Shown: positions 52,501 through 64,000 of the stretch, in pieces
Layout of the letters: each line of letters opens with the position of its first letter
Position numbering within the stretch: the first letter of the stretch is position 1
Origin: Isochrysis galbana
Taxonomy: Eukaryota; Haptophyta; Isochrysidales; Isochrysidaceae
Direction of reading: 5' to 3'
DNA: 64,000 nucleotides
Assembly (NCBI GenBank): GCA_018136815.1
Contig: CM030935.1
Span: 3,341,999 to 3,405,998, forward strand
The notes under the pieces: model-generated
The model's database searches: none
The model's input: the letters and a program-made list of their open reading frames with translations, nothing else
What the model was told of the DNA's origin: nothing
Position numbers and translations under genes: made by a program

Positions 52501-55500
52501 TGTATGAAGCCACCAAGCTTGCGAACGTTGACAAGGGACGCACGCTCTACTCGTCAGACAAGTCAGACCCGTACGTCGTTGTGACTGTGACGCCGACACG
52601 AGGCAGGGCAATGCGCCAACAGACTCACCACCTTAACGACACTCTTGAGCCGAGATGGTTCGTGGATGACAAGGGCAGGCCGGCGACGTCTCGTGATGTG
52701 GATGCAGGCAGGGCCAAGATGGGGGTGACACTCCGGTTCGCGCCCGTGACATCGGCGGCCGCGGTAATTCATGTTCTTGTACGCGATAGGAACACGGTGA
52801 GCGCTCTTGGATCCCCTGCGAGCTGTGGTCACGCATCCTCCATTAAAATGCCGAATCTAACAGGCGCAATCAAACCATTCCTTCTCGTGTCCACCTTGTT
52901 CTCGCCTCAGCTCACCCCCGACGAGGATCTTGGCTCAGTCGCACTTCGGCTACGGCAACTCTCCTTCAAGGGGGAACGCGAGCTCGTACAATGGTTTTCA
53001 CTGTCCTCTTCTGGCACTATTCGGCTTGGAATGAGGTGGAGATTTGGCGACGTTCACATCACTCGGCACGCTGAGAGCAGCGTCACGACACTGAAGAGAG
53101 AGCTCGGGCCAATTCCCGATGAGATGCGTGCAGAGGCTGGCGGTGGATGGGGTGACGCGGATGTTGCCGACGCCATGGATGGCGTTGCAGAATCGCGGGA
53201 TACACAGCGGCCGCCAGAGGGAGAGTACTCGCTCCTCGTCTACGTCGCGGAAGCAAGAGACGTGCAGGCAATGGACGCGAGCTTAAAAAGCCCACACTTT
53301 CACTTCGGCTCGTTTTCTCTCAGTGCAACGCAGGCAACTCTGCTGTCGATCCCTGCGCCCCCTGAAGTCCCCCCCCCTCTCTCCGCTTGCATGTGACAGG
53401 GCCGCGATGCCAACGGAATGGCTGACTGCTCTCTCTTTGTGCGAGGCTTCGGCTCCGAGGAGAAGACGCGATGCGTACCGTCGACGCGCAATCCTGTGAG
53501 GGAATCATTGCCAATGGCGAGCCTTGGTTGGGTGCCCACTCCTGTGTCATCCCGTTGTCGCCGTCTCGCCACGAACCCCCCGATTTCGCCGCCCACTCCT
53601 TTTAGATCGATCTGCGCGTCGCTTAGTCTGCCGAATGCACGTGTCGCTCCACAGGTTTTCGACCAGACCGTCTTCTTTTCTCGTAAGGGTGTCGACGAGG
53701 CTTACCTCACGCGCCACTCACTCCACTTCACCATGTACGACATGAACACCCTCACCCGTCATTCCCCCATCGGCTCCTATTCTTTAGACCTGCTTCGAGT
53801 CTTTTACTCACCGCAGCGAACCATCCGCGGCGCATGGCTAGGTCTCGCCGATACCTCTCGTCCAGAGGCAGGAGTACAAGGATTTGTACGTGTGAGCATC
53901 CAGCTCGTGGCGCCCGGAGAGCCACTCCGGCCCATGGGCGATGACAGCACCGGAGCAGCTGAGCCACAAAGAGCCGCTACGGACATGTCGACATGCAGTG
54001 CGCTTGTCCTCCGACCTCCTTCGGTCCATCAACACGTGCACTTTTTGGTCGTATCCCTTTTGCGCGCCGAGGGACTATGCTCAAATGTTAACGGAAGCGA
54101 CCATCCATCGGCGTCAGTGCGCGTGGCTTTCAACGGTGTAGCTGTGAAGACGCATGCCATCGCCTCAGCTTCCCCGGCGTGGTGCATCGAGTTTTGGTTG
54201 CCAGTGGTGTTACCGACTTGTGGTAACCTCATCCGCCTCGCCCTATGCGATGGGCGTTCCGTTTTGGCCGCTGCCGTGCTGCTATTCGACCAAGTCGAGT
54301 GCGATATTGAGCCAGAATTCAAGTGGTTGCAGATGTACGCGCCGTTCATCGGCGAGATCTCGAAAGCGGTATCGGCGTCCGGTGGTAGTGCTCCACATGG
54401 TGTCTGGTGTGGAGCGTTGCTACTTTCACTTCGCCGAGCCCGAAACGATCCGGGCCTGGACTTGCGCACTAAGCCGCACGTGCGGGAGCTTGAGGTAACG
54501 GGACGAGGCGGTGCTGCAAGCTCTAGCATGGAACCTGAACTCGATGCCTATTTGCTGCGCGCGTTTGCGTTCGAAGGAAGTGACGTCCCGGCCCGCACGA
54601 AGCTCGCTGTGGAAGTGGTATGGGGAGGGCATGTGTGGCTGAGCGAGGGAGTGCAGTCTAACTCTAGAAGTATGGTGGAATGGTACTCGGAGCTGAAACG
54701 AGCAGGATCGAAAGACGTCAAGGTCAGTTCAGCACGCCCAAATTCAAATGGACACTGGCTTGCAAATGCAATGGCTTAGCTGCTCCCGTGCGAGCCAACT
54801 AATCTCGCCAATTGTATAGCGTGCTTCATGACTTCCTTGTCTCAAAGTCACCATCTGCGGCGCCGCCATTTGTAGGTGCTGCTGCCGTGCGCCGATAGGC
54901 CTGAACAGCTACCCGATGTGCTAGTCTATTTGTGTCTCGATAGGAGGCCTTCCTCCACCGCTGCAGCTCTCTTAATACCCGAGCTGCCTGGCGGCGCCTC
55001 CGCGTCCGAATTGCTCGTACGAATCGGTTATCTTCGTCTCTCCTCAGCCGAGCTGTTGGCTGCTCGAGGAGCTCTTGAGCCAAGGTAGGCCAAGACGACC
55101 AATTGCCTAGGCCCGACTTCCAGCACTTCCTTATAGTTGCCCAAGATTCCAAGTCCCAATTCATGCATTACCTTTGTCTAGTTGGGATCTCTTGGACGGC
55201 TTTGACCCGAAACATCTGCAAGGCGAAGACGCTCCAGTCCCATCGATTCAGCTGTCTATCGGGATCGCACCGTGTGAGAGGCCGGAGCATAGCTGGCGTG
55301 AGGCCGATACTGCACTACGCACTTTCGGCATGCCGCCGCCCGGTATCAAGAAGCCCGTGGAAATCCGGCTTCACCTATTTCAAGTATGCGCCGTTGCCAT
55401 TACTATGAGAGCGAAGTGTATTTCGGGTCGTGTATAATCTAATCACGCCCACGCCGCATTAGTCTACACGAGAGAGACTTGTCCCGCAATGAATACTGTA

Positions 55501-58500
55501 CCCCATTGTTAAGTGGCACCGTTGTTGTTCAGGCGCGGCGCCTACGTGGCGCACCTGATGCTTACGCTACGCTGTCATTGCTTGGCTCAAACACCCGATC
55601 CTCCACTGTCTACGACTCGTCGCGACCCACGTGGAACGAAACCCTCACTCTTCGCTTGTATTCCTTTGAACCTACTGCTGCACCCGATGCCGTGCTCACA
55701 TTGCGACGCGAAGGCATGCATTCGGCTGGCAACTTGGGCATGCTCCGTCTGCGACTTGCCGATGCTGTTATGCACGATGGCAGCGCTTCTAGCAGTTATC
55801 GGTTGCCTCCGCCATCCTGGCGCCCTCTCGCCACTCGTGATCAGAGCCGTATAAACAAGGAGGCGACCGCGGGCGAAGTGCTCATCATCTTCGAGCTGCT
55901 GTCTCTTGAGAGCGCCATGCAGCCTCTTACACCCCCGCCCATCCTCCGCCCCTCTACTCGCCGGGCCTACATCCAAGTTATTGTACTTGGCTTGCGGAAT
56001 CTGCGTCCGCATCATCGCCCAGCTGCACGAAAGCCTTGTCTACAGCTCTGCGCAGGGAGCGGTGGCCGTCTTGAGGCACGCAGGCGCACTGCTCGATCCG
56101 ATACGCCAAGTGCACGGAACCCGAATTTCAATGAGATGGTACTCGTGCCAATGGAGCTCCCTGAAAATCATCTCTTTTGCCCTGAATTGGAGGTTGGTGG
56201 ACCAAGTGCGATTGAGAAGAGGGGGTAGAGGGGAGGGGGGGGGGGGAGGTGATTGACTCGGCATTTTTGCTGTTGCTGCACAGGCCACGCCTTCAAAGAA
56301 AGTGACCGTATGGCCATCGGCTTAGAAGCTGATGCCACCGCGAAACATCTCATTGCCATCCTACAGGTCGAGGTTTTGGATGAGCTTTTTGGCGGCCTTA
56401 CAACCATTCGATTGGGGCACACCTTGATTGATTTTTCGACACGCATCCCTTGGAGATCGAGGACATCTTTAGAGCACGCACGCAGAGAAGAAGTGTACGA
56501 GAATCAGGTAGTGGTAGCACTTGCTGTCACGACGTCCCGTGGATATTGCAGCCATGCTCTGCGTGTGAGAGATACTCCCACCCACAAATTTGGCGCGGTC
56601 GCAGGTTTTCCATGCTAGCAGCTTAAGTTGGGTGCCCACTCTCATGTCTCCGCCGCCTTGGTGTGATCCGTCGTCGAAGCCTAGATCTCGCGAAGAAATC
56701 CCTTTGAGGAGTGAGGGGTGGGCTTGGGATGCAGACTGGCAAGTTGAGATAAGGGCGGGCAGCGCCAAAGGCTCTCTTGGTCCGGGTGCGAGTGCAAGTA
56801 CACTTTCCTCGGAAACAGACGGATCGGGATGGCAGTACGCAAAACGTTTCGATCATGCACATTGGAGTGCCACCCCAAAGGTGCGTGCTTTGATACCGTG
56901 TGAGGGCTTGCTTTGCGGGATTTCCATTGCCATAGAGAGAGAGAGAGAGCAGGATAGATCCACTCGAAGTCACCCGGTCCCGCCTACGGTGGTGTCCTCT
57001 GGGATGCTGGGACAGGTAAAAGCTGTTCGCCGTCGCCTTTGGTTCCGTATCCAATCGCCGATTCAACGAGATGAACCACCTGATTCCAAGCTTCGGCTCG
57101 GGGGTGCCGCGGCGGCGCTCGTCGGGCTACGCCCATCCTCCTCGCGCCCTTCTGCGGCTCGCAAGCCACCGAATGCACGCAATGGGGCGAGTGCTAAGGA
57201 AAAAAGACATCGAGCGCCCATGTGGACGGGGGCGCTTGCGAGCAAGTGGGCGGCTAGAACAGCGCGTGGCGGTCGGAAGATTTCGGGCAATGAGGCAGCC
57301 GCTCCCTTGCTGGGCTATGTGCCTCTGACCAATGATTGCGACGCGAGCTCGAGTGAGGACGAGGAGGAGCAGGTTACGCCCCCATGGCTCATTGGACGTC
57401 CCGAGTGCGAGACCGAGCTTGAGTCTAGATTTTCGAAGGGAGCTGTGCCCTTTGAATCGTGAGTGCGCTACCCGCTACCTGCGCAATGGCTCGCGCCATC
57501 CTAGTGAGCTTTGTCATATTTGGCGCTTGGCATTTAACCGCTCACGCCGCGAGTTCCTCGCTACTTGCTCGCTTGACAACCAGCATATGCTCCCGTCTTG
57601 GTGCGCCTCAGATGGGATATTTTCGCGTCAGAGTCCTCCTCTGTGTGCGTTGGATCGCTCAAGGCCCTTGTTCGGGTCGTCCGCCATGAGGCCGACGCTC
57701 CCCTCGGCCTCCCTGCGTCTCTTGGCGCCCTCCTGTCGCCTACCCGATATACGATCCGCCTCTATGTCTTGCGCGCCGAACACTTGGTTCCCGGGGATAC
57801 TTGTGGCACTTCTGATGCGTACCTCAAGATCAACTGCGGCGAATTCGCGGCGTCAACAAGAGCCCGGTGTAAGGATAGGGTCACCGACGCAGACTTTTTT
57901 GAGGTCAGGCTTTCTCATCCAACGCTAATGCTTCAACAATTAGCCCGCTCCGGTGGTTCGTGGCGCCTCTCACGCGCCACTACTAGTGAGGCACTCACTC
58001 CAAAAGCCCCTTCATTCTTGTCTCGACCCCCTCCCACTCTGCTCGCCCACCCCGTCGATGCAGTTATTTGAGCTGAGCGCCCTTCTTCCAGGGGAATCAG
58101 AGCTCGAAATTTCAGTGATGGATGCCGACACCCTCGGCTCGGATGACCTCATCGGCAAGACAACGATCGACCTTGAAGATCGCTTGTTCAACCGTGAATG
58201 GTCTGCTCTGCATCCCAAGCCCCTTGAATGGCGCAGCCTGCGGTCGCCAACATCGAACGCACCTCAAGGAAGGATCTCTCTATGGGTGGACGCCTTTCTT
58301 GCCGACATGCCGTCCGCCGGTGTTTCGTCTGATCTGCTTCCACCGCCCAAATGGGACATTTCCCCTCCGGAGCTGCAGCGTTGGGAGCTGCGAGTCATCA
58401 TATGGAGGACAGCAGAGGTGCTACCGCACGACATGCTCACCTCAATGAACGATTTGTATGCCTCGGTGCGGTACGCTAGCGCAGAGGAGCAGCGAACAGA

Positions 58501-59350
58501 TACACATTGGCGTTGCAACGACGGTGCCGCATCCTTCAATTGGCGTTGCGTCTGGCGGGTATCACTCGGACATCGGCGCAGGATCAACGAACGGCTGCGT
58601 CTGCAACTATGGGACCGCGATCTGCTCAAGTACAATGATAGCATCGGCGAAGTCGTGGTGCCACTGGGACCGCTCTTCGGGCGGGCGTATCGCGAGCGTG
58701 CTCGTGCGGCTTCGAGCGCCGCTGCCATTGCTGCGGGCGCTACCAGCAACGTGGCGTTAGCATCTTCTGATGAAGATTCTTCCGACGTAGAGTCGGGCCT
58801 AAGAGCACGCTCCATTCATGGCAGCAGCCTCACCCAGCATCGTGCGCCGCCAAGCTATACCAGCGCGGCACTAACCGGGCTGCACTTGGAATCGGATCCT
58901 TCCATCCGTCCTCCGTCCGAGCGCTCCCTTCGCGCAATAATTTCACGGCTTTGGAGCGAGGCTGGCCCGCCCGCGGAGGGAGTTGGCGGCAAGCTTCCTC
59001 GGGTGTGGTTGCCCGTTCTCGCGAAAAGCGGGGTTTCTGGTGCCTCAGATGTAACCGGGTACGTCCAAATCTCCGTCGAGCTAGTGCCGGAGGACGTGGC
59101 CGACGCTCACCCCGTCGGTCTTGGCAGGTCGGAGCCCAACGCCATGCCTGAGCTGCCTCCGCCTGCTGGCCGCTTTCACCTATCCCTCAACCCAATCGCA
59201 AATTGCTACAACATCCTTGGTCCAACATTGTGCGCCTCACTTAGCTGTGCTGCGTGCGGCCTCATCTCTGCCTTTCTAAGTGTCCTCCTCGTCGTGCAAA
59301 TGGTTCCTGTCGTGGCGGCAAACCTCGTGACCGAGATCTTGGTTCCATGA
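49597..59350 (+). CDS. Ferlin (multi-C2, two DysF modules, C-terminal membrane anchor)
   Basis: Fourteen exons: 49597-51201, 51329-52111, 52335-52796, 52911-53267, 53400-53495, 53655-54722, 54876-55084, 55182-55383, 55533-56192, 56367-56507, 56605-56880, 57016-57458, 57612-57903 and 58064-59350. They sum to 7881 nt (2626 residues). Order: Ser/Pro-rich N terminus; three FWN repeats (about 300-440); DysF module 1 (YENERW, LMPTDPPRFSR, GWTLDRS, SEGWFYAQLF, RRRRWVR); a PH-like stretch; a first C2 (YSSDKSDPYVVV); further C2 domains; DysF module 2 (WAWDADWQV, GWQYAKRF, VRRRLWFR). The last two C2 domains have GTSDAYLKINCG, DDLIGKTTIDLEDR, and WELRVIIWRTAEV then DTHWRCNDGAASFNWR. The C-terminal helix is GLISAFLSVLLVVQMVPVV. 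Ferlins mediate Ca-dependent membrane fusion and repair. Intron 4 (53268-53399) uses a GC donor. The ATG follows an acceptor-like CACAG. Confidence 0.85.
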
Positions 59351-59600
59351 GAGCCAAGCGATGGGGACGGAGATGGTTTTGCGGCGAAAGCGCAAGGGCG
59401 ACGGTCGGGTGAGAGGTCTAGCGAAGGCGAAAGGGCAAGCAAGGGTGAGAGATCGAAAGATTGAGAGGGCAAACAAGAACAAGAGGGCCGCGTATTGGCG
59501 AGGGCGAGGCCGGGCGCTCGGATCAGAAGTCAATATGAACGCATGATCGAGTATTCGAGCATGAGATAGCTACTTTGGAATTCCCTGAATCGATTCTTGG
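59351..59600. other. Ferlin 3' flank up to the gap
   Basis: GA-rich, purine-biased sequence with no recognised gene. If the next gene starts here, its start lies inside the gap. Confidence 0.3.
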
Positions 59601-59700
59601 NNNNNNNNNNNNNNNNNNNNNNNNNNNNNNNNNNNNNNNNNNNNNNNNNNNNNNNNNNNNNNNNNNNNNNNNNNNNNNNNNNNNNNNNNNNNNNNNNNNN
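59601..59700. other. Assembly gap (100 N)
   Basis: Exactly 100 unknown bases, which removes the 5' part of the SHQW-domain gene. Confidence 1.
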
Positions 59701-61303
59701 GCGGCGACTATTTGGGCCCCCGGGCGACAAACCAGCCGGCTGCGCTGAGCTCACCGTGAATTTTGTTTGCCCCGAGGGATTAGTCGAGACCGCGGATCGG
59801 CGCTGTGGGTGTCGTAGCATTTGGTATGAAACTAAGGGAGGCGTATGCGTGCCCAAGATGTTGCCTTTGCTCTTGGCCTCGATCGGGACATTTGCCTGCT
59901 TGCTCGTCATCTCCACGCTATGCTTCTTGGCCCGGCGCGCGTATCGCAACAGGCAGCTCGCCTTGGCCGCGGCTGCACGTGAGAGACGTGAGCAACGACG
60001 TCGTGTCCTCGGGGCCATGACCAATGTCACTGCCCTCAAGTTTCCGCTCTGCGTCATGCGCCTTTCAAGGTTTGAGCGATACGGCCGGTTCGTCAGCTAC
60101 GAAGAGGCTCGCAACGCTGGCGCACTTCATTGTTGTGATTCGTGGGAAGAGGCCTCGAACTTCTCCTCGACGTGCACGCTGATTTTCGTCTCCCACCAAT
60201 GGCTCTCGCGTACCTCGCCAGATCCACAGGTCGTCCACTACCCGCGGGTTGTCCGTGCGGCCCAAACCCTATGCGCACAGCAAGGGATCGACCCGGAGAC
60301 GGTGTGCATTTGGCTTGATTATCACAGCATCCCGCAGCACAATGAGGCTACTAAGGCGCTCGCCATCGGTTCGATAGCGCTTTACGCCTCCTTCACGTCG
60401 TTCTTTCTCGTCTGTGCGCCAGAGACTATTCACCTCGACTCCGGGGCGACATGCGATGCGGAGACGTACCTAGCCCGAGGCTGGTGCAGACTAGAGCAAT
60501 GGGCGTTCATGACCGCCAACGGGACGGACTGCATGTACCACTGCGGGAGCGAGGTGGTCGAGGACAAATTGCGCCTGCTGCCGATTGCCGACGTCTCGCG
60601 GTGGGTGGAGAGGTCAATCAAGGTGTTCTCTGGGGACTTCACGTGCGAAAGCGACAAGGAACTGCTCGTCGACGTTGTGCTCGGCATGTACGGTTTGGCC
60701 TATCTCTCGGTGCTGCAGCGCGAGGCGTCGACACTTTCGACGACCCATGCGCATAGGATAACGTTGGGGGTTAACCGCCGAAAGACGGTACTACAAGGTG
60801 CGCTCATGGGCGAGCTTCAGGCTGCCGACAAAGCGACCATCTTCCCTCCTGAGCTCTTCGGCGAGCTCGTGGAGCTGCTCGAAGTAGAACTTGAGGCATC
60901 CCTCGGCAAGGTCGCCTCGTCCAAGGAGATTTGGAACTGCCGAGAGCCCGTTCGGCGGCATACCAAGGCAAAATCCTTCATAGCATTCATGGTGTCATCG
61001 TCCGACTCGAGTAAGAGCAAAGACTCCCATGGCGAGCCCTCGCTCACACGCCACCACTCGTACTCATTATTTGACAAGGACAGCTTCGAGGCTGTCCTCC
61101 AAGCCAGTTCTCATTTAAACAAGCAACGTGCAGTTCCCATGTCGACATCGGGGACTCAACTGCCAGTGGTATCTCTCGAATCCATGGTGCTGACTGATTG
61201 TGCTAGTCATGCAAGCTATGTTGACCGTGGCAGCCGCAATGACGGAGGTGCTGAGGGCAACACGTCGTGTTCGCCCAAGCTTATGGTTACCATTTCTGTT
61301 TAG
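59701..61303 (+). CDS. Membrane protein with cytosolic SHQW-type (TIR-like) domain, 5' end in gap
   Basis: The frame is open from the gap to a stop at 61301-61303 (about 533 residues). A short Cys-rich outside part (CAELTVNFVCPEG, DRRCGCRS) is followed by one membrane helix, LPLLLASIGTFACLLVISTL (59860-59930), and a basic stop-transfer. The inside domain starts with CTLIFVSHQWLSRTSPDPQ, HYPRVVRAAQTL, VCIWLDYHSIPQHN and SIALYASFTSFFLVC, then ARGWCRLEQWAFM. This pattern of SHQW, W-D-S-PQ and GWCR-E is widespread in algal and protist proteins and is reminiscent of TIR or heterokaryon-incompatibility folds. Its biochemical activity is not known to me. The tail is Ser-rich. A receptor or signalling role is inferred from topology. 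Confidence 0.6.
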
Positions 61304-61473
61304 GTCGTTCGAGCTACCACCACCACCGTCGTCACTAAGGAATACAATAAGACCTCAAATGTTAGTTGGAATATTACTCAACTAAGTTTTACACATATTC
61401 CACTCATGGTGGGGATCCCCTCCCTCTCTCCACTCCTCACTCCTCGCCATGTGCTATGTGTAGGGAGTGGTAT

Positions 61474-61740
61474 AACTAACTTTATAGTTGGTTGTTGGTT
61501 GCGATGGAAGGAGCGCCCTGGCGCGCCTCTCCTCTCTCCTCTCCTTCGCCCCCCCGCAAAGTAAGCCCCTCCAGTCCGCATAGAGCAGTCGCTGATGAAG
61601 CGACCGCATCCGCCAGCAGAGGCCAAGAAGATGAGCGCGCGACCCCGGTCGCGCCGCACGGCCCGTGGCCCCGGCTACATCACGCACAACAGCCATGCTG
61701 GAACCCCCTCATGGGGACAGGCCAAGTTGCAGACCACTGA
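61474..61740 (+). repeat. Hairpin-headed element, copy 3
   Basis: A hairpin (AACTAAC, TTTATA, GTTGGTT with one wobble pair; 61474-61493) lies ten bases before an ATG in GATGGAAGGAGCGCC. AGAGCAGTCGCTGATGAAGC follows and parallels AGAGCAGTCCCTCTCGAAGC at 48600. Confidence 0.45.
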
Positions 61741-61889
61741 CGCGGACAGCACGGGGCTTGTAGAGCCACACGGCACCCACACGGCACGCCAGATGGCAGA
61801 GGCCTCTCCCACCCTGGCGACGGCAGCGCGACCCGAGACCGGGTGGCCCTTCTGGGCACAAACATTGCACATCCATGGCTACGCACAGT

Positions 61890-62261
61890 TTGTCGCATCG
61901 GGGCAGAGGAGGTTGGAGCTGGGCCCTGACCTCCCCTGCTTCGCCCTCGTTGTCGCTCCAGAGCCCAGAGCCTCGCCAAGGGCCCCCACTCTGCACCTGT
62001 TTGCCTGTCGACCAGGGGGGGAGGAGGGGTTGGAGCGAGCGATGGGCTGGCCACGACAGGCCAGGGCGAGCGAGCCAGGCGAATCTGCCAGGGAGAGAGT
62101 GGGTCAGCACGGCAGTCTGCTCCTGGCAAGCCATAATAGTAGTGATTAATAAGGCATGCCAGGAGGATGAGTGGTTCCTCCTCCCTCACACCAGGGGAGC
62201 AGGAGTGGAGAGAGGAGGGGGCTCGTGCCCCCCCATGGGCAAACTAAGTATAAACTTAGTT
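61890..62261 (-). repeat. Dispersed repeat family B, copy 4
   Basis: In minus reading a perfect hairpin AACTAAG, TTTATA, CTTAGTT (62261-62242) leads into GCCCATGGGGGGGCACGAGC, the TCTCCACTCCTGCTCCCC and GGAACCACTCATCCTCCTGG blocks, then GGTCGACAGGCAAACAGGTG. It is the longest copy together with 20400-20724. Confidence 0.75.
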
Positions 62262-63116
62262 GAGCAAGTAAGTGCCAAAAAACTTACATGCACATGTACG
62301 TGCGCGTGCACTCCACACATAGGCAATCATGGATGATGCGTGTGTTGTTAACGTGCATCAGGCCGCCGCCAATCAGTAAAAATCGGCCCCTTGCAGCCGC
62401 ACTCTCGCACCGCCAACTCCACATGTGCATGCCGCGCATCAGACAACAGAACATGAGCCACTGAAGGCATGAAGTGCCACAAAGAGCACATACCATCGAG
62501 GGAGCGCGAGGCCACCCGAACGGAGGCTCTCAGCCATCCATTGCGCAGCTGGCGTGTAGCGCACATGCCGATGCCTCCTTGCGCTAGTAGATGGCATCAT
62601 GTGCGAGGTGCACCTTTCTTGTACCGCCTTTGCGGCTCTCTCGCGAAGCCATCGCTGGTGAGTTGCTTTTGCTGCTCTACGCGGAAAACGGCCTCAGCAG
62701 GTGGTTGTGTCGCCCCTCGCTGGATTACGGAAACTGCTTGCACAGGCACCCGCCACAACCTTCTCTTTAGGTAGATCGCTGCGCCCCTTGCCTTCCCAAT
62801 TATGCTTGCAGTTCGTATACGATGCGGCAATGTAGCATGGATATGCACGTGCGGACAAACAACCGCCTTCTGCCCCATCAATGCGGCCATCACGACCACG
62901 CCATGTACCTCCGGGCCAGAGGAAGACTCTATGCACAGCAGGCTCATAACGGATGGGAAGAGGTTTTGGCTAGTACGCCTATGCCAAAATATTCGGGTGA
63001 AAACAACGCATTTTCCTCATGCGTCTTCCAAAGTATAGCTCGTAAGGTGCAACATCAGCAACGTGGCGTGTACCTAGGTCTAGCCGTCAGCTGGCCCGAC
63101 TACGAAGGCCCGGCGT

Positions 63117-64000
63117 TCATTCCTCTGACTCGATAGGTGCCTCCGCAACCTTGGGCACGACCAAGTTGTTTAGCCCAGACGTCACCTGGGAGGGCCACGT
63201 GCATTGCATGCGCTCGGGGAATGAGCGCGCCAATGTCAAGCATGTTTGCGCGAGGAGCGGTGGATGCGAGGCACCTTGGCCGAGGTGATGATGTCCCCCT
63301 CCTTCACGTCCGCAAGAAGGCGGGCCCCATCCACTGTGTAGCCGAAGCAAGCATAGCGGCCATCGAGCAAGTTCTTGCCTGCAACGGTGGAAGCCTTTGT
63401 CAACGGGACGATGTTCCGGGAGGAGAGGGCTTTGTGGGCTCAACCAGACACAAGGCGAGCTACCCCAAAAGCCGATCGGGTAGAAATTGCACGACCGGGC
63501 AGGCAACGCGCGGGGAGCAGCCACTGTAGTCTCAGTGTTGGCGGCAAGGACGATCCACCAAGCAAGAAGCAACGATTTACGGGCGGCGTGAGACAAGTCG
63601 GCTCGCCTGCAGGAGTGAGGTCTGAGTCAAAAAGAAGCCAAAAGAACTGTGAGGACGCCGAGTCAGGGTCATACTCCTCCCGCGCCATGCCCAGCGCGCC
63701 ATACGCGTTGAACGGGAGGATAGAGGCGTAGCCACCGCGCCCGTCGTCGTCAAAGGTGGCGCCATATATCGGGCCCTTGTCGCCCTTGACCATCACCTCA
63801 AGCGGAATCTGTACGAAGTGCGGTAGGCGGGTATGAGGGGCATTGGAGGCGGTGCTGGCAGCTATATTCAGAGCACTGTACCCTCCACCACTACTACTCT
63901 GGCCAAGACGTGCGGGCACACCTTACGCACGACCCCTCCCTGCACATATCCGTTGAGCTTCGTGGCTTTGGACCCCTCAAGCTCAGACGAGGGATCGCCC
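63117..64000 (-). CDS. CYP38/TLP40-like thylakoid-lumen cyclophilin, C-terminal exons
   Basis: Visible exons are from the window edge to 63922, then 63808-63607, 63378-63275 and 63185-63117 (stop). They read GDPSSELEG, then IPLEVMVKGDKGPIYGATF, DDGRGGYASILPFNAYGALG, MAREEYDPDSASSQFFWLLF and DSDLTPAG, then KNLLDGRYACFGYTVDGA, LLADVKEGDIITSAK and VTSGLNNLVVPK. This is the cyclophilin-like domain of the CYP38/TLP40 family, which helps photosystem II assembly in the thylakoid lumen. The exon joins restore each motif. The intron 63606-63379 has a GC donor (GCAG|GCGAGC) and AG acceptor. The N-terminal helical part and targeting peptide lie outside the window. The gene supports a photosynthetic host. 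Confidence 0.88.

Larger units (their letters stand above)
61304..63116. other. Repeat-rich spacer; no host gene called
   Basis: A degenerate family B head is at 61377-61445, a hairpin-headed element at 61474-61740 and family B copy 4 at 61890-62261. The rest up to 63116 has only short ORFs, such as 62822-63136 (plus), without recognisable motifs. Confidence 0.35.

Noticed and set aside
56284-56366. Possible extra ferlin exon after GCTGCACAG
   Set aside because: Its 83 bases would shift the frame; joining 56192 directly to 56367 restores the C2 strand ELE-VEVLDEL.

Overview
The window is eukaryotic nuclear DNA, most likely from a GC-rich photosynthetic alga. The genes carry short spliceosomal introns, some of them GC-AG. 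At the right edge there is a cyclophilin of the thylakoid-lumen CYP38 type. Non-coding DNA is full of (CT)n/(GA)n tracts, C or G homopolymer runs and small dispersed repeats. Frequent GC-AG introns, ferlin/TMC/SHPRH-type genes and giant-virus-like ORFs fit a haptophyte, but this is an inference and not proven. Two 100-base N runs (34501-34600, 59601-59700) show it is a scaffolded draft assembly.

Layout. 1-822: 5' part of a flavin-reductase-like gene (minus). 1799-2583: complete ribosomal protein uS15/RPS13 gene (plus). 3000-5250: dispersed repeats and a broken MGQY-type gene. 5921-7881: four-exon PLP enzyme of the aluminum-resistance/methionine gamma-lyase-like family (minus). 8450-9300: (CT)n-linked repeat. 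9534-10115: fragment of retroelement pol. 10130-10453: giant-virus-like ORF. About 10600-19121: a large minus-strand LTR retroelement derivative with a Gag-like ORF, a phage-type cytosine-methyltransferase-like domain, an aspartic protease and a chromodomain; reverse transcriptase, RNase H and integrase core are missing. 19690-20230: two minisatellites and a tRNA-like sequence. 21014-23920: TMC-like channel (minus). 24480-25150: LTR remnant and repeats. 26107-26859: SAP/Rho-N-like protein (plus). 29220-31685: secreted lipoxygenase-like protein (minus). 33503-34500: tandem endonuclease/exonuclease/phosphatase domains running into an assembly gap. 35105-36033: glutathione S-transferase (minus). 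36280-38060: long GA/CT microsatellites. 38148-44929: SHPRH/RAD5-type SNF2-RING protein (plus). 47276-48082: proline-rich/Cys-rich membrane protein. 49597-59350: a 14-exon ferlin. 59701-61303: membrane protein with a cytosolic SHQW-type domain. 63117-64000: 3' exons of a CYP38-like isomerase (minus).

The host genes do not form a pathway; they are ordinary single genes separated by repeat-rich spacers. Every multi-exon model given was reconstructed by eye; where stated, the exon lengths sum to a multiple of three and the junctions restore family motifs. The most unusual content is the methyltransferase-bearing retroelement, the set of small repeats headed by hairpins with a TTTATA-type loop, and the ferlin with an added N-terminal DysF module and three FWN repeats.
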